NCBI GenBank assembly: GCA_017548075.1
Contig: JAFYNL010000022.1
Location: 1-64,000 of the forward strand
From: Bacteroidaceae bacterium
GTDB lineage: Bacteria > Bacteroidota > Bacteroidia > Bacteroidales > Bacteroidaceae
Reading direction: 5' to 3'
Length of the DNA stretch: 64,000 nt
Below, piece by piece: positions 1 through 8,330 of the stretch (the stretch's first letter is position 1; each line of letters opens with the position of its first letter). The position numbers and the translations under genes are program-made. The notes under the pieces are model-generated. The model searched no databases, was not told where the DNA came from, and saw only the letters and a program-made list of their open reading frames with translations.

Positions 1-210
1 CAGCAACAGAGAGTGGCCATGATTCGTGCTCTGGTGCAGCCTTTCGACTTCCTGCTCGCAGATGAACCCATCTCGCATCTGGACGACGAGAACTCCAAGG
101 CAATGGCAGAAATCATGACTGAGGAAGCCAAGCGCCAGGGCGCAGGCATTATCATAACCAGTATCGGCAAGCACATGGATTTGCCCTACGATAAAACATT
201 TAGCCTATGA
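1..210 (+). CDS. ABC transporter ATP-binding protein, C-terminal fragment (cut by window edge)
   Basis: Only the last 69 residues are inside the window. The reading frame is open from base 1. It begins with QQQRVAMIRAL, the end of the ABC signature (normally LSGGQQQRVA), so the GTG at 13 is an internal valine codon and not a start. Walker B follows as FLLADEP with a D-loop SHLD. The switch region reads ITSIGKH, so the His of the usual THD H-loop is displaced. This places the protein in the FtsE/LolD/MacB-type ATPases that energise FtsX-like permeases. The stop codon overlaps the start of the next gene (ATGA at 207-210), so the two are translationally coupled and probably form one transporter or mechanotransmission complex in the inner membrane. 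Family is clear; substrate cannot be read. Confidence 0.85.
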   Translation, partial: QQQRVAMIRALVQPFDFLLADEPISHLDDENSKAMAEIMTEEAKRQGAGIIITSIGKHMDLPYDKTFSL

Positions 211-1409
211 AACTGGTTTGGAAACTCCTTCGTAGGCACATCAGTCTGCCACAGCTTGGAGGCTTCTTCTTTGCCAACCTGCTGGGCATGCTCATTGTCC
301 TGCTCAGCCTTCAGTTCTACAAGGACGTCAAGCCCATCTTCAGCGAGGAGGATGGCTTCATTCGTCCCGACTACCTCATCCTGAGCAAACGCATCTCAAC
401 CCTCAACACCATAGGTCTGGGCTCTGTCAGCACCTTCTCCGAAAGGGAGATGAACGAGTTGGCCTCGCAGCCCTTTGCAAAGAGAGTGGGGGCCTTTACT
501 GCCAGTCAGTACAAAGTCTCTTGCAGTATGGGCATTGACGGCGTGGCAAAGTTCGGCACAGAGATGTTTTTCGAGAGTGTGCCTGATGCTTTTGTGGATG
601 TTGATCTGGGCAAGTGGCACTTCGATGAAAACGACGATGTGGTGCCCATCATCTTGCCCAAGACTTATCTGGCCATCTATAACTTCGGCTTTGCACAAAG
701 CCAGAATCTTCCCAAGATTTCGGAAGGCGTGGCGGGCATGGTGGAGATGACGATTTCCATGCGAGGTAATGGATTGAACGAATACATAAAAGGACGTGTG
801 ATAGGCTTCAGCACGAGGCTCAACACCATTCTTGCGCCAGAGAGTTTCATTAAGTGGAGTAACGAGCGCTATGCTCCTGAAGCCCAGACAGAGCCTTCCC
901 GCATCATTCTGGAAGTTAAGAATCCTGCCGATGCTGCCATAGTGAACTACATAAACGACAGGGGCTATGAACTGGAGGATGACAAGCTGGATGCAGGCAG
1001 AGTAACCTTCTTCCTTCGTCTCACCTCAGCCATTGTGATGGGCATAGGCTTGCTCATCAGCTTGTTGAGCTTCTACATCCTGATGCTTTCAATTTATCTG
1101 CTTGTCGAGAAGAACAGCGATAAGATGCGAACTCTCCTGCTCATCGGCTACAGTCCGGCAAGGGTGGCTTTGCCTTATCAGTTGCTCACTATCGGCATCA
1201 ATGCAGCCGTCCTCTTGCTTGCGATAGTTGCCCTCATCTGCCTTCGCTCGCTCTATATGAAACAGCTCTGGAGCGTCTTCCCCAAGATGAGCGATGGAAG
1301 CATTCTGCCAGCCATTTTGCTTGGTATTGTGCTCTTCATTATCGTCAGTATCGCAAATTGCATCGTGGTTCGCCGACGCATCAATAGAATATGGAATAAC
1401 AAGGATTAA
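207..1409 (+). CDS. FtsX-like ABC transporter permease
   Basis: 400 residues with the FtsX/MacB-type layout: one N-terminal membrane helix (about residues 17-38), a long extracytoplasmic region (about 40-265), then three C-terminal helices (about 270-295, 325-350, 365-390). It lies directly after the ATPase with a 4-bp overlap, so the pair most likely acts as an ATP-driven membrane machine. FtsEX, MacB and LolCDE families share this topology, and nothing here separates export from cell-wall-hydrolase control. The next gene begins one base after this stop, and it is a cell-wall recycling enzyme, which mildly favours a role in envelope maintenance. The large soluble region has no motif I recognise. 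Confidence 0.8.
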   Translation: MKLVWKLLRRHISLPQLGGFFFANLLGMLIVLLSLQFYKDVKPIFSEEDGFIRPDYLILSKRISTLNTIGLGSVSTFSEREMNELASQPFAKRVGAFTASQYKVSCSMGIDGVAKFGTEMFFESVPDAFVDVDLGKWHFDENDDVVPIILPKTYLAIYNFGFAQSQNLPKISEGVAGMVEMTISMRGNGLNEYIKGRVIGFSTRLNTILAPESFIKWSNERYAPEAQTEPSRIILEVKNPADAAIVNYINDRGYELEDDKLDAGRVTFFLRLTSAIVMGIGLLISLLSFYILMLSIYLLVEKNSDKMRTLLLIGYSPARVALPYQLLTIGINAAVLLLAIVALICLRSLYMKQLWSVFPKMSDGSILPAILLGIVLFIIVSIANCIVVRRRINRIWNNKD

Positions 1410-3665
1410 ATGGAAGAACTCAGGAAACTATATAAGGAAGCAACTGGCCTGGATGTGGCAAATGTGGAGGCTATTCCTGGAGCAGGAAGCAACCGAAAGT
1501 ACTATCGAATGAAGGGAACTGATGGCAGTACCTTGATTGGAGCCATCGGAACAAGCAGGGACGAGAATCATGCTTTTTGCTATCTGGCTCGACATTTCTC
1601 TGCCTCAGGACTTCCTGTGCCTCAAGTAATTGCAGAGAGCGAAGATGGTTTGCGCTACCTCCAGAACGACCTTGGAGACAAGTCTCTCTTCGATGCCTTG
1701 AAGGGAGGTAGAGAGGCAGGAGGGCGTTATAATGCTCACGAGCGTGAGTTGCTTCGCAAGACCATTGCTGCTTTGCCTGCTATGCAGATTCGAGGAGCGC
1801 TTGGACTTGACTTCAGTCAATGTTATCCGCAGGAAGCTCTGGATGAGACGAATGTCCTTTTCGACCTCAACTATTTCAAGTATTGCTTCCTGAAAGCCAC
1901 AGGTCTCGACTTCCATGAGTTGAAGCTCGAAGCCTCGTTCCAACTGATGGCTCGCGATATTGTCAGCATACCTGGCGGAGCCTTTATGTATCGCGACTTT
2001 CAGGCAAGGAATGTGATGCTCGACAGTCAGGACAATCCTTACTTTATAGACTTCCAGGGAGGCAGGCGTGGTCCTGTCCAATACGATGTTGCCAGCTTCC
2101 TTTGGCAGGCTTCGGCGCGCTATCCGAAGAGACTTCGCGAGGAACTCATCAAGGTCTATCTGCAAAACCTGAAGCAATATCAGGAGGTCAGCGAGAAGCA
2201 ATTCCGCCAAGGCTTGCAGCTTTGTGTCTTGTTCAGGTTGCTTCAAGTACTTGGCGCTTATGGTTTCAGAGGTTATTTCGAACGCAAGAAACATTTCCTC
2301 GAGAGCATTCCGCCAGCAATGGAAAGCCTTCGCGACTTGCTTGCTGAAGGCGGATGTCCCTATCCTTATCTGCATGAAGTGCTCTCGGCTCTTGTCTCCA
2401 TGCCCCAGTTTGCGCCAGAGCCCAAGCAATCGGTCAAGCGAGCAGATGGACTGAAGACTACAGAACTCAACCCTTATACCTCGCATCCACAAGACGGTCC
2501 AGCCACTTTCTCTCGCTATGATGCACAAGGTCCGTTGGTGGTTCGCGTGTTCAGTTTCTCTTATGGAAAGGGCATTCCAGAGGATACAAGTGGCAATGGA
2601 GGCGGTTATGTCTTCGATTGCAGAAGCACGCACAATCCTGGTCGATATGAGCCTTACAAGCAACTGACTGGACTTGATGAGCCTGTAATCCGTTTCCTTG
2701 AAGATGATGGCGAAATCCTGACCTTCTTGGAGAGTGTTTATAAACTGGCAGATGCTCATGTCCATCGTTATTTGCAAAGAGGTTTCACGAGTCTGATGTT
2801 CAGTTTTGGCTGTACTGGAGGTCAGCATAGAAGTGTTTATTCTGCTCAGCATCTTGGCGAACATATTCACAAGAAATTCGGCATAGAGGTTCACATCTGC
2901 CATCGAGAGCAAAAGATAGAGCAAGTTCTCGCACCTGCTCGAGCTATGATATTTGCCGCAGGACTTGGCACTCGCCTGAAACCCCTCACAGATACTATGC
3001 CTAAAGCCCTCGTTCCTGTTGCTGGGAAGCCGCTCTTGGAACACCTTCTCGACAAGTTGAAGGCATCAGGTTTCTACGATGTGGTCATCAATGTCCACCA
3101 TTTTGCCGATATGATTGAAGATTGGTGTCAGGCACATCCGAAGGGTATGCACATCTATTTCTCTGATGAAAGGGCAGAACTTCTGGAGACTGGTGGCGGA
3201 ATCAAGCATGCTGCTCCTCTTCTTCGAGATGCTCAAGAAGGGTTCCTCATCCATAATGTCGATATCCTGAGCAATGTCGATTTGCAGGCTTTTGCTGAGG
3301 CTGGAAAGGGTAGAGCCGCGACACTTTTGGTGAGCAAACGCGAGACTCAGCGCTATCTTCTGTTTGATGATGATATGAGGCTTGTGGGTTGGACCAATAT
3401 CAGTACTGGTGAGGTCCGCAGCCCTTATCCGAATCTCGATCCCAAGCTCTATCATAAGTATGCTTTTGCAGGCATTCATTACATGAATCCAAAGCTTTTC
3501 AGCTACTTCGAAGGCTGGCCCGATAAGTTCGGAATAATTGATTTCTACCTGAAAGTTTGTGCAGAAGAGCCCATCTATGGCTTTGTTCAGCCTGGTCTCA
3601 AACTTATGGATGTAGGCAAACTCGATACGCTGTCCGAAGCAGAGGCATTTGTAGCAGGACAATAA
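1410..3665 (+). CDS. Fusion of AmgK-type sugar kinase, RapZ C-terminal-like domain and MurU-type nucleotidyltransferase
   Basis: 751 residues with three recognisable parts. Residues about 1-330 are an aminoglycoside-phosphotransferase-fold kinase with the catalytic loop YRDFQARN (Asp196) and metal-binding DFQGG (Asp214), as in AmgK, which phosphorylates MurNAc/GlcNAc at C1. Residues about 375-500 match the C-terminal domain of RapZ, with GCTGGQHRS at 467-475; in enterobacteria that domain senses glucosamine-6-phosphate. Residues about 510-751 are a sugar-1-phosphate nucleotidyltransferase with AAGLGTRLKP at 516-525 and PKA at 531-533, as in MurU, which makes UDP-MurNAc. Together they imply a one-polypeptide recycling route from free MurNAc to UDP-MurNAc that bypasses the fosfomycin-sensitive de novo steps, perhaps gated by a sugar-phosphate sensor. 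It starts one base after the permease stop, so it is probably co-transcribed. Domain calls are strong; the regulatory role of the middle domain is inference. Confidence 0.85.
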   Translation: MEELRKLYKEATGLDVANVEAIPGAGSNRKYYRMKGTDGSTLIGAIGTSRDENHAFCYLARHFSASGLPVPQVIAESEDGLRYLQNDLGDKSLFDALKGGREAGGRYNAHERELLRKTIAALPAMQIRGALGLDFSQCYPQEALDETNVLFDLNYFKYCFLKATGLDFHELKLEASFQLMARDIVSIPGGAFMYRDFQARNVMLDSQDNPYFIDFQGGRRGPVQYDVASFLWQASARYPKRLREELIKVYLQNLKQYQEVSEKQFRQGLQLCVLFRLLQVLGAYGFRGYFERKKHFLESIPPAMESLRDLLAEGGCPYPYLHEVLSALVSMPQFAPEPKQSVKRADGLKTTELNPYTSHPQDGPATFSRYDAQGPLVVRVFSFSYGKGIPEDTSGNGGGYVFDCRSTHNPGRYEPYKQLTGLDEPVIRFLEDDGEILTFLESVYKLADAHVHRYLQRGFTSLMFSFGCTGGQHRSVYSAQHLGEHIHKKFGIEVHICHREQKIEQVLAPARAMIFAAGLGTRLKPLTDTMPKALVPVAGKPLLEHLLDKLKASGFYDVVINVHHFADMIEDWCQAHPKGMHIYFSDERAELLETGGGIKHAAPLLRDAQEGFLIHNVDILSNVDLQAFAEAGKGRAATLLVSKRETQRYLLFDDDMRLVGWTNISTGEVRSPYPNLDPKLYHKYAFAGIHYMNPKLFSYFEGWPDKFGIIDFYLKVCAEEPIYGFVQPGLKLMDVGKLDTLSEAEAFVAGQ

Positions 3666-3713
3666 GAATTTGCACGAAAAATCAACTTTTGTGCAAAAAA
3701 TGTTACCGAAATA

Positions 3714-3745
3714 TTTGGAACATACCAAAATTTGCCGTATCTTTG
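3714..3745 (+). promoter_or_regulatory. Bacteroidota-type promoter for the acyl-CoA synthetase gene
   Basis: TTTG at 3714-3717 and TATCTTTG at 3738-3745 are 20 bp apart, matching the -33/-7 pattern. It sits 25 bp before the ATG at 3770 and shows that this gene has its own start site despite following the fusion gene. Confidence 0.75.
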
Positions 3746-3769
3746 CACAGAAATAACAAAAATGTGCAA

Positions 3770-5434
3770 ATGGAAATAACACAAGTGCCTTCATATAATC
3801 AGATGATATTGAAGAGTATTCAGGACCATTGGTTCCTGGATTCAATGTCGGATTATGGGCAGTTTACCTTACAATATAAAGATGTGGCGCGCATCATAGA
3901 GAAACTCCACATCCTTTTCGAACAAGCTGGAATTAAGCCAGGCGATAAGATTGCTCTTTGTGGCCGTAACCTCAGCCGATGGGGAGCTGCATTCTTCAGC
4001 ATCCTTACTTACGGAGCTGTGGCTGTGCCTGTTCTTCACGAGTTCCATCCTTCGCAGGTTCACGACATCATCAACCACTCGGAATCGAAACTTCTGTTTG
4101 TTGGCGATAAGGTTTGGCCTGCGCTCGATGCCAACGAAATGCCTGCCCTTGAGGGCATTATCTCGTTGACCGACTACAGCCTCTTGGTTTCCCGCAATGA
4201 CAAGTTGACTTATGCTCGCGAAAACCTCAACCTCCTCTTTGGTGAGAAGTTCCCGAGCCGTTTCTTGCCTGAGCTTCTGAGCTATTATCAGGACCAACCT
4301 AACGAGTTGGCTGTGCTCAACTACACTTCTGGAACAACCAGCAACTCAAAGGGTGTGATGCTTCCTTATCGGGCTCTTTGGAGCAATTGCGACTTCGCAG
4401 ACCATGTGCTCGGCGATATCCTCAAGGCGGGAGACAATGTGCTCTCGATGCTTCCAATGGCTCACATGTATGGAATGGCGTTCGAGTTCACCTACGAGTT
4501 CATGAAGGGCGTTCACGTTAACTTCCTCACGAAAGTGGCTTCGCCAACCATCTTGATGCGAACACTTGCGGAAGTGAAGCCAATCATCCTGGTTGTCGTA
4601 CCTCTTATTATAGAAAAGGTGGTTCGAAAAGCTGTGATGCCACGCATTCAAGACCCGAAGGTGAGAATGCTGATGAATGTCCCCATCATTGGAGACCGCA
4701 TCAGGAAGAGAATTTGCGACGGTTTGACGCAAGCTCTCGGAGGCAACTTCTACGAGGTCATCATCGGCGGAGCAGCCCTCAATCAGGAAGTTGAGCAACT
4801 GCTTCACGAAATAGGTTTTGCCTATACTGTTGGGTATGGTGCCACAGAATGTGCTCCTATCATTACTTATAATGACTGGCACGATCAGGTGGTAGGCAGT
4901 TGTGGAAAGAGTGTCATACATCAGGAACTTCGTATTGCAAGTCGCGACCCGGAACAAATTCCTGGCGAGATTCTTACGAGAGGCCTGAATGTGATGCTCG
5001 GTTATTACAAGAATGAGGAAGCCACGAAGGCTGCTATTGATGAGGACGGCTGGTATCATACCGGCGACCTCGGCGTGCTTGATTCGGAAGGCAACCTCTT
5101 TATCAAGGGCCGCTCGAAGAATATGTTACTCGGTCCGAACGGACAAAACATCTATCCCGAAGAGATAGAAGACAAGCTGAGTGGTATGATGCTTGTTAGC
5201 GAATGTCTCGTTGTTCAAAGGGATGAGAAACTTGTAGGTCTTGTTTATCCCGACCAAGAACAAGTGAAGAAACTCCGTCTTTCGCCTGATGAAATTGAGT
5301 CCATCATGGAGCAGAACCGTAAGGAAATCAATCCGAATCTGCCCAGCTATGCTCAGTTAATCAGCATTAAAGTGATGGAGAACGAGTTTGAAAAGACACC
5401 TAAGAAGAGCATTAAACGATTCCTCTACACTTAG
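3770..5434 (+). CDS. Long-chain acyl-CoA synthetase / AMP-forming ligase
   Basis: 554 residues from ATG 3770. The frame stays open to 3557 but that stretch lies inside the preceding gene and upstream of the promoter, so it is not used. The AMP-binding signature YTSGTTSNSKGVML is present, followed by GYGATECAP and the hinge/ATP motifs YHTGDLG and IKGRSKNM. A lysine near the C-terminus (TPKKSIKRF) is in the position of the catalytic lysine. The family adenylates a carboxylate and transfers it to CoA; the long-chain fatty acid class (FadD-like) fits best, with an incoming acid likely taken for phospholipid synthesis or exogenous lipid use. It is monocistronic: own promoter, and a hairpin terminator between it and the convergent yggS gene. 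Confidence 0.85.
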   Translation: MEITQVPSYNQMILKSIQDHWFLDSMSDYGQFTLQYKDVARIIEKLHILFEQAGIKPGDKIALCGRNLSRWGAAFFSILTYGAVAVPVLHEFHPSQVHDIINHSESKLLFVGDKVWPALDANEMPALEGIISLTDYSLLVSRNDKLTYARENLNLLFGEKFPSRFLPELLSYYQDQPNELAVLNYTSGTTSNSKGVMLPYRALWSNCDFADHVLGDILKAGDNVLSMLPMAHMYGMAFEFTYEFMKGVHVNFLTKVASPTILMRTLAEVKPIILVVVPLIIEKVVRKAVMPRIQDPKVRMLMNVPIIGDRIRKRICDGLTQALGGNFYEVIIGGAALNQEVEQLLHEIGFAYTVGYGATECAPIITYNDWHDQVVGSCGKSVIHQELRIASRDPEQIPGEILTRGLNVMLGYYKNEEATKAAIDEDGWYHTGDLGVLDSEGNLFIKGRSKNMLLGPNGQNIYPEEIEDKLSGMMLVSECLVVQRDEKLVGLVYPDQEQVKKLRLSPDEIESIMEQNRKEINPNLPSYAQLISIKVMENEFEKTPKKSIKRFLYT

Positions 5435-5452
5435 GATATCGAGCGGAAAACA

Positions 5453-5482
5453 AGAAGCCTCTTCCTTTCGGGAGGGGCTTCT
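5453..5482. terminator. Probable bidirectional terminator
   Basis: AGAAGCC at 5453-5459 pairs with GGCTTCT at 5476-5482, and the inner bases CTCTTCC and GGGAGG extend the stem with wobble pairs around a TTTC loop. It lies between two genes whose 3' ends face each other, where a shared terminator is expected. Confidence 0.65.
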
Positions 5483-5496
5483 CTATTATGATTAGG

Positions 5497-6159
5497 TTAG
5501 TAGATTCTTTCTCCAAAGATGAGGCTTCCTATTCGAACCATTGTGCTTCCGTGCTTGACCGCAATAGGGTAGTCGTCACTCATTCCCCAAGAACAAGTCT
5601 TCCAGTTCTGAAGGTCGAAGTTTGAATCCCGAATTGTATCGAAAAGCTCTTTTGCTTGCTCGAACTCTGACGCAATCTGTACTTCGTCATCAGTATTCGT
5701 CGCCATACACATTAGGCCAGAAATGCTGACATTCTCGTATTGTTTCCATACTTCGCTCTTCATGAATTCAAGCAACTCGTTTGGAGCAAAGCCGAACTTC
5801 GTTTCTTCTTTAGCAACATGAACTTGAAGCAGAACAGGAATAACACGCTCGCATCGCTTTGCTTGCTTGTCAATCTCCTTGAGTAAATGTTCCGAATCGA
5901 CTGCATGAATGAGGCTAACAAAGGGAGCGATGTACTTCACCTTATTTGTTTGCAAGTGTCCGATGAAATGCCACTCAATGTCTTTTGGCATGACTTCATA
6001 CTTTGCAACCATTTCTTGAACATGACTCTCGCCAAAGATTCTCTGCCCGGCATCGTAGGCTTCCTGTATCATCGAGGCTGGATGAAACTTGCTCACAGCC
6101 ACAAGGCGAACGCCTTCAGGCAAAGTTTGCTTAATTCCTTTTATTCTTTCTGTAATCAT
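5497..6159 (-). CDS. YggS/PROSC-family PLP homeostasis protein
   Basis: 220 residues, the usual size of this family. The N-terminal part has LVAVSKFHP, whose lysine binds pyridoxal 5'-phosphate as a Schiff base, followed by FGESHVQEM and WHFIGHLQTNK, both hallmarks of the alanine-racemase-like barrel. GLMCMAT and the C-terminal GMSDDYPIAV with VRIGSLIFGER are also typical. The family has no known catalytic reaction; it buffers free PLP and influences amino-acid pools. The gene is last in the leftward run, and its first 29 bases overlap the end of ygiQ, so translation is probably coupled. Confidence 0.92.
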   Translation of the reverse strand: MITERIKGIKQTLPEGVRLVAVSKFHPASMIQEAYDAGQRIFGESHVQEMVAKYEVMPKDIEWHFIGHLQTNKVKYIAPFVSLIHAVDSEHLLKEIDKQAKRCERVIPVLLQVHVAKEETKFGFAPNELLEFMKSEVWKQYENVSISGLMCMATNTDDEVQIASEFEQAKELFDTIRDSNFDLQNWKTCSWGMSDDYPIAVKHGSTMVRIGSLIFGERIY

Positions 6160-7990
6160 TTCTGTTCTCGTTTTTGTACCAGAAGAAGTACATGTTTTGC
6201 TCTCGTTTCTCTTTAGGCGACTTTGCGCTGAAAACTGGTTCGAGCGTATAAGGATGATAACCCGTTGCCCAGCAGGTCGTAGCCATTGTGAGAGGCGTCG
6301 GCGTGAAGTCCTGAACTTGTTCCAACTTAAAGTCCATTTGTTTTGTGATTGCAGCTAGCTCAGCCATATCTCGAGCAGTACAACCTGGATGGCTGCTGAT
6401 AAAGTAGGGGATGAGTTGTTGCCTCAAACCTGCTTTCCTACAAGTCGTATCGAAGATACTCTTGAACTGCCTGAAAAGACTGAACGAAGGCTTTCGCATT
6501 AAGTTCAATACTTTATCGCTTGTATGCTCGGGTGCAACCTTCAGACGACCACTTACATGCTTCGTAATGAGTTCCTGAGTATAGTCTCTTGCCGCTCGAT
6601 TCAGGGCTTCATCCTTCCAGTCATGCAAAAGCATATCATAGCGAACGCCACTTCCAATAAAGCTCTTCTTGATGCCAGGCAAAGCATCTACAGACCGATA
6701 GATGTCGAGCAAAGGTCGATGGTCGCCATTCATATTGGGACAAATGGCAGGATGAATGCACGAAGGCCGCTTGCATTTTTCGCAAACCTCCTGATTCTTG
6801 CCTCTCATCTGATACATGTTAGCACTCGGTCCACCCAAGTCACTCAGATAACCTTTGAAGTCAGGCATCTTGGTAATGGCTTTCACTTCACGAAGAATGC
6901 TTTCCTTCGAGCGGCTAACAATAAACTTGCCTTGATGAGCACTTATAGTACAAAAGGCACAACCGCCGAAACAACCTCGATGAAGCGTCACGCTGAACTT
7001 AATCATTTCATAGGCAGGAATGCGTTTGCCCTTATATTTAGGATGAGGCAATCGGGTGTAGGGAAGGTCGAAACTCTTGTCTAACTCATCGGAAGAAAGA
7101 GGAGGGTAGGGCGGATTCACCACAACCCATTTGTTCCCAGTCTGTTGCAAAAGCCTTTGAGCATGCATTTTGTTACTCTCTTCCTCAATGTGTCGGAAGT
7201 TCTCGGCATGAAGTTTTGGCTGCTTCAAACAATCTTCATAGCTGTGCAAGACAATGTCGTCAGCCTTAATTCCACCAGGAATCTCCTCCTTTTTGCAAAG
7301 GGAAACAGTTTGAGGAAGTTCTTTTGTTACATCCCGAAGCAAGCCTCTGGTAATACATGGCTCTCCGTTCTCGTCGTAATGGAGCAAAGGATGAGCATCG
7401 TTGATGGCTTCGACAAGAAGACGAACAAGTTCCAGATTTACTTTCTCGCCCATTCCGTAAGTGATGAGGTCGGCATCGCAGTCGCATAGAATACTTGGGC
7501 GGAAACGCTCTTGCCAATAGTCGTAATGCATCACTCTTCGCAAACTTGCCTCTATGCCTCCAAGCACAATCGGCACATCTGGAAAGAGCTTCCGAAGGAT
7601 GTCCGTATAGACGATTGTGGGGTATTCTGGTCTTAGGTCGTGCCGTCCATCAGGGCTGTAAGCATCTTCACTTCTGAGGCGACGGGCTGCAGTATATTTG
7701 TTGACCATCGAATCCATTGCTCCAGGTGAAATGCCAAAGAAGAGACGAGGCCTTCCCAGCTTCTTAAAGTCGCGAAAGTCCCCGTGCCAATCAGGTTGAG
7801 GAACAATGGCGACTCGCAATCCCTCTGCCTCCAGCAATCTACCAATCACGGAAGCTCCGAAAGCAGGATGATCCACATAGGCATCTGCACTAAAGAGAAT
7901 CACATCAGCCTGTTCCCAGCCCCGCAACTCCATCTCTTTCTTGGTGGTCGGCAGCCAGTCGGTCAATTGAAGAGATGAAGTGGTGTTCAA
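6131..7990 (-). CDS. YgiQ-family radical SAM protein
   Basis: 619 residues. A radical-SAM cysteine motif CFGGCAFC lies near residues 339-346, after a long N-terminal region (LPTTKKEMELRGW, FSADAYVDHP, GGIEASLRR) that is diagnostic for YgiQ. A second cysteine group CEKCKRPSCIHPAICP follows. The reaction is unknown in the family. The start is a TTG at 7990-7988, because an in-frame TAA lies 18 bases further upstream and the first in-frame ATG is about 20 codons into the conserved N-terminus. The TTG overlaps the TGA of the upstream gene (TTGA), giving a translational-coupling reason for the weak start. The C-terminal tail is lysine- and asparagine-rich. Confidence 0.93.
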   Translation of the reverse strand: MNTTSSLQLTDWLPTTKKEMELRGWEQADVILFSADAYVDHPAFGASVIGRLLEAEGLRVAIVPQPDWHGDFRDFKKLGRPRLFFGISPGAMDSMVNKYTAARRLRSEDAYSPDGRHDLRPEYPTIVYTDILRKLFPDVPIVLGGIEASLRRVMHYDYWQERFRPSILCDCDADLITYGMGEKVNLELVRLLVEAINDAHPLLHYDENGEPCITRGLLRDVTKELPQTVSLCKKEEIPGGIKADDIVLHSYEDCLKQPKLHAENFRHIEEESNKMHAQRLLQQTGNKWVVVNPPYPPLSSDELDKSFDLPYTRLPHPKYKGKRIPAYEMIKFSVTLHRGCFGGCAFCTISAHQGKFIVSRSKESILREVKAITKMPDFKGYLSDLGGPSANMYQMRGKNQEVCEKCKRPSCIHPAICPNMNGDHRPLLDIYRSVDALPGIKKSFIGSGVRYDMLLHDWKDEALNRAARDYTQELITKHVSGRLKVAPEHTSDKVLNLMRKPSFSLFRQFKSIFDTTCRKAGLRQQLIPYFISSHPGCTARDMAELAAITKQMDFKLEQVQDFTPTPLTMATTCWATGYHPYTLEPVFSAKSPKEKREQNMYFFWYKNENRNDYRKNKRN

Positions 7991-8322
7991 ACCTCTGTAT
8001 CTGTTTTAAGTGTAGCTTTCAACGCATCGAGTTTTTCCTTCTCCCATTCAATGTAGAGCATAATGAGTTGATGCAAGCCGAAAGCTTTCATGTCGCTATG
8101 GAAAAGAATGCGTTCGCAGAAGTCGAGCAACTGAGGGTCGGGCTCTCCTGAAGCAAGCAAGGAACGGACATTCAGTCGCAACTTCTCGAGAACACTTTCT
8201 TCTACAATACCATTGCTATCAAGCAAATCGGAGAAGAGAGCATAGCGTTCGATTGTATTAAGATGGGTTTCTTCGACAGACAACTGCCGAGAACCTTTCA
8301 TATTACATAGTATGGTGTACAT
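7987..8322 (-). CDS. Small protein of unknown function
   Basis: 111 residues from ATG 8322; an internal ATG at 8301 would give 104 residues and removes a cysteine-containing lead, so the start is not settled. The sequence is mostly helical and charged (LEKLRLNVRSLL, MLYIEWEKEKLDALKATL), without a signal peptide, membrane segment or motif I can name. It sits between the golvesin/amidase gene (8 bp away) and ygiQ (4-bp overlap), which makes it a real member of the operon and not a spurious frame. It may be a lineage-restricted partner protein. I do not assign a function. Confidence 0.65.
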   Translation of the reverse strand: MYTILCNMKGSRQLSVEETHLNTIERYALFSDLLDSNGIVEESVLEKLRLNVRSLLASGEPDPQLLDFCERILFHSDMKAFGLHQLIMLYIEWEKEKLDALKATLKTDTEV

Positions 8323-8330
8323 AGTAGTGT

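Noticed and set aside
1605-3044. 479-residue minus-strand frame over the kinase fusion
   Set aside because: Antisense to conserved kinase and RapZ motifs; low-complexity composition.
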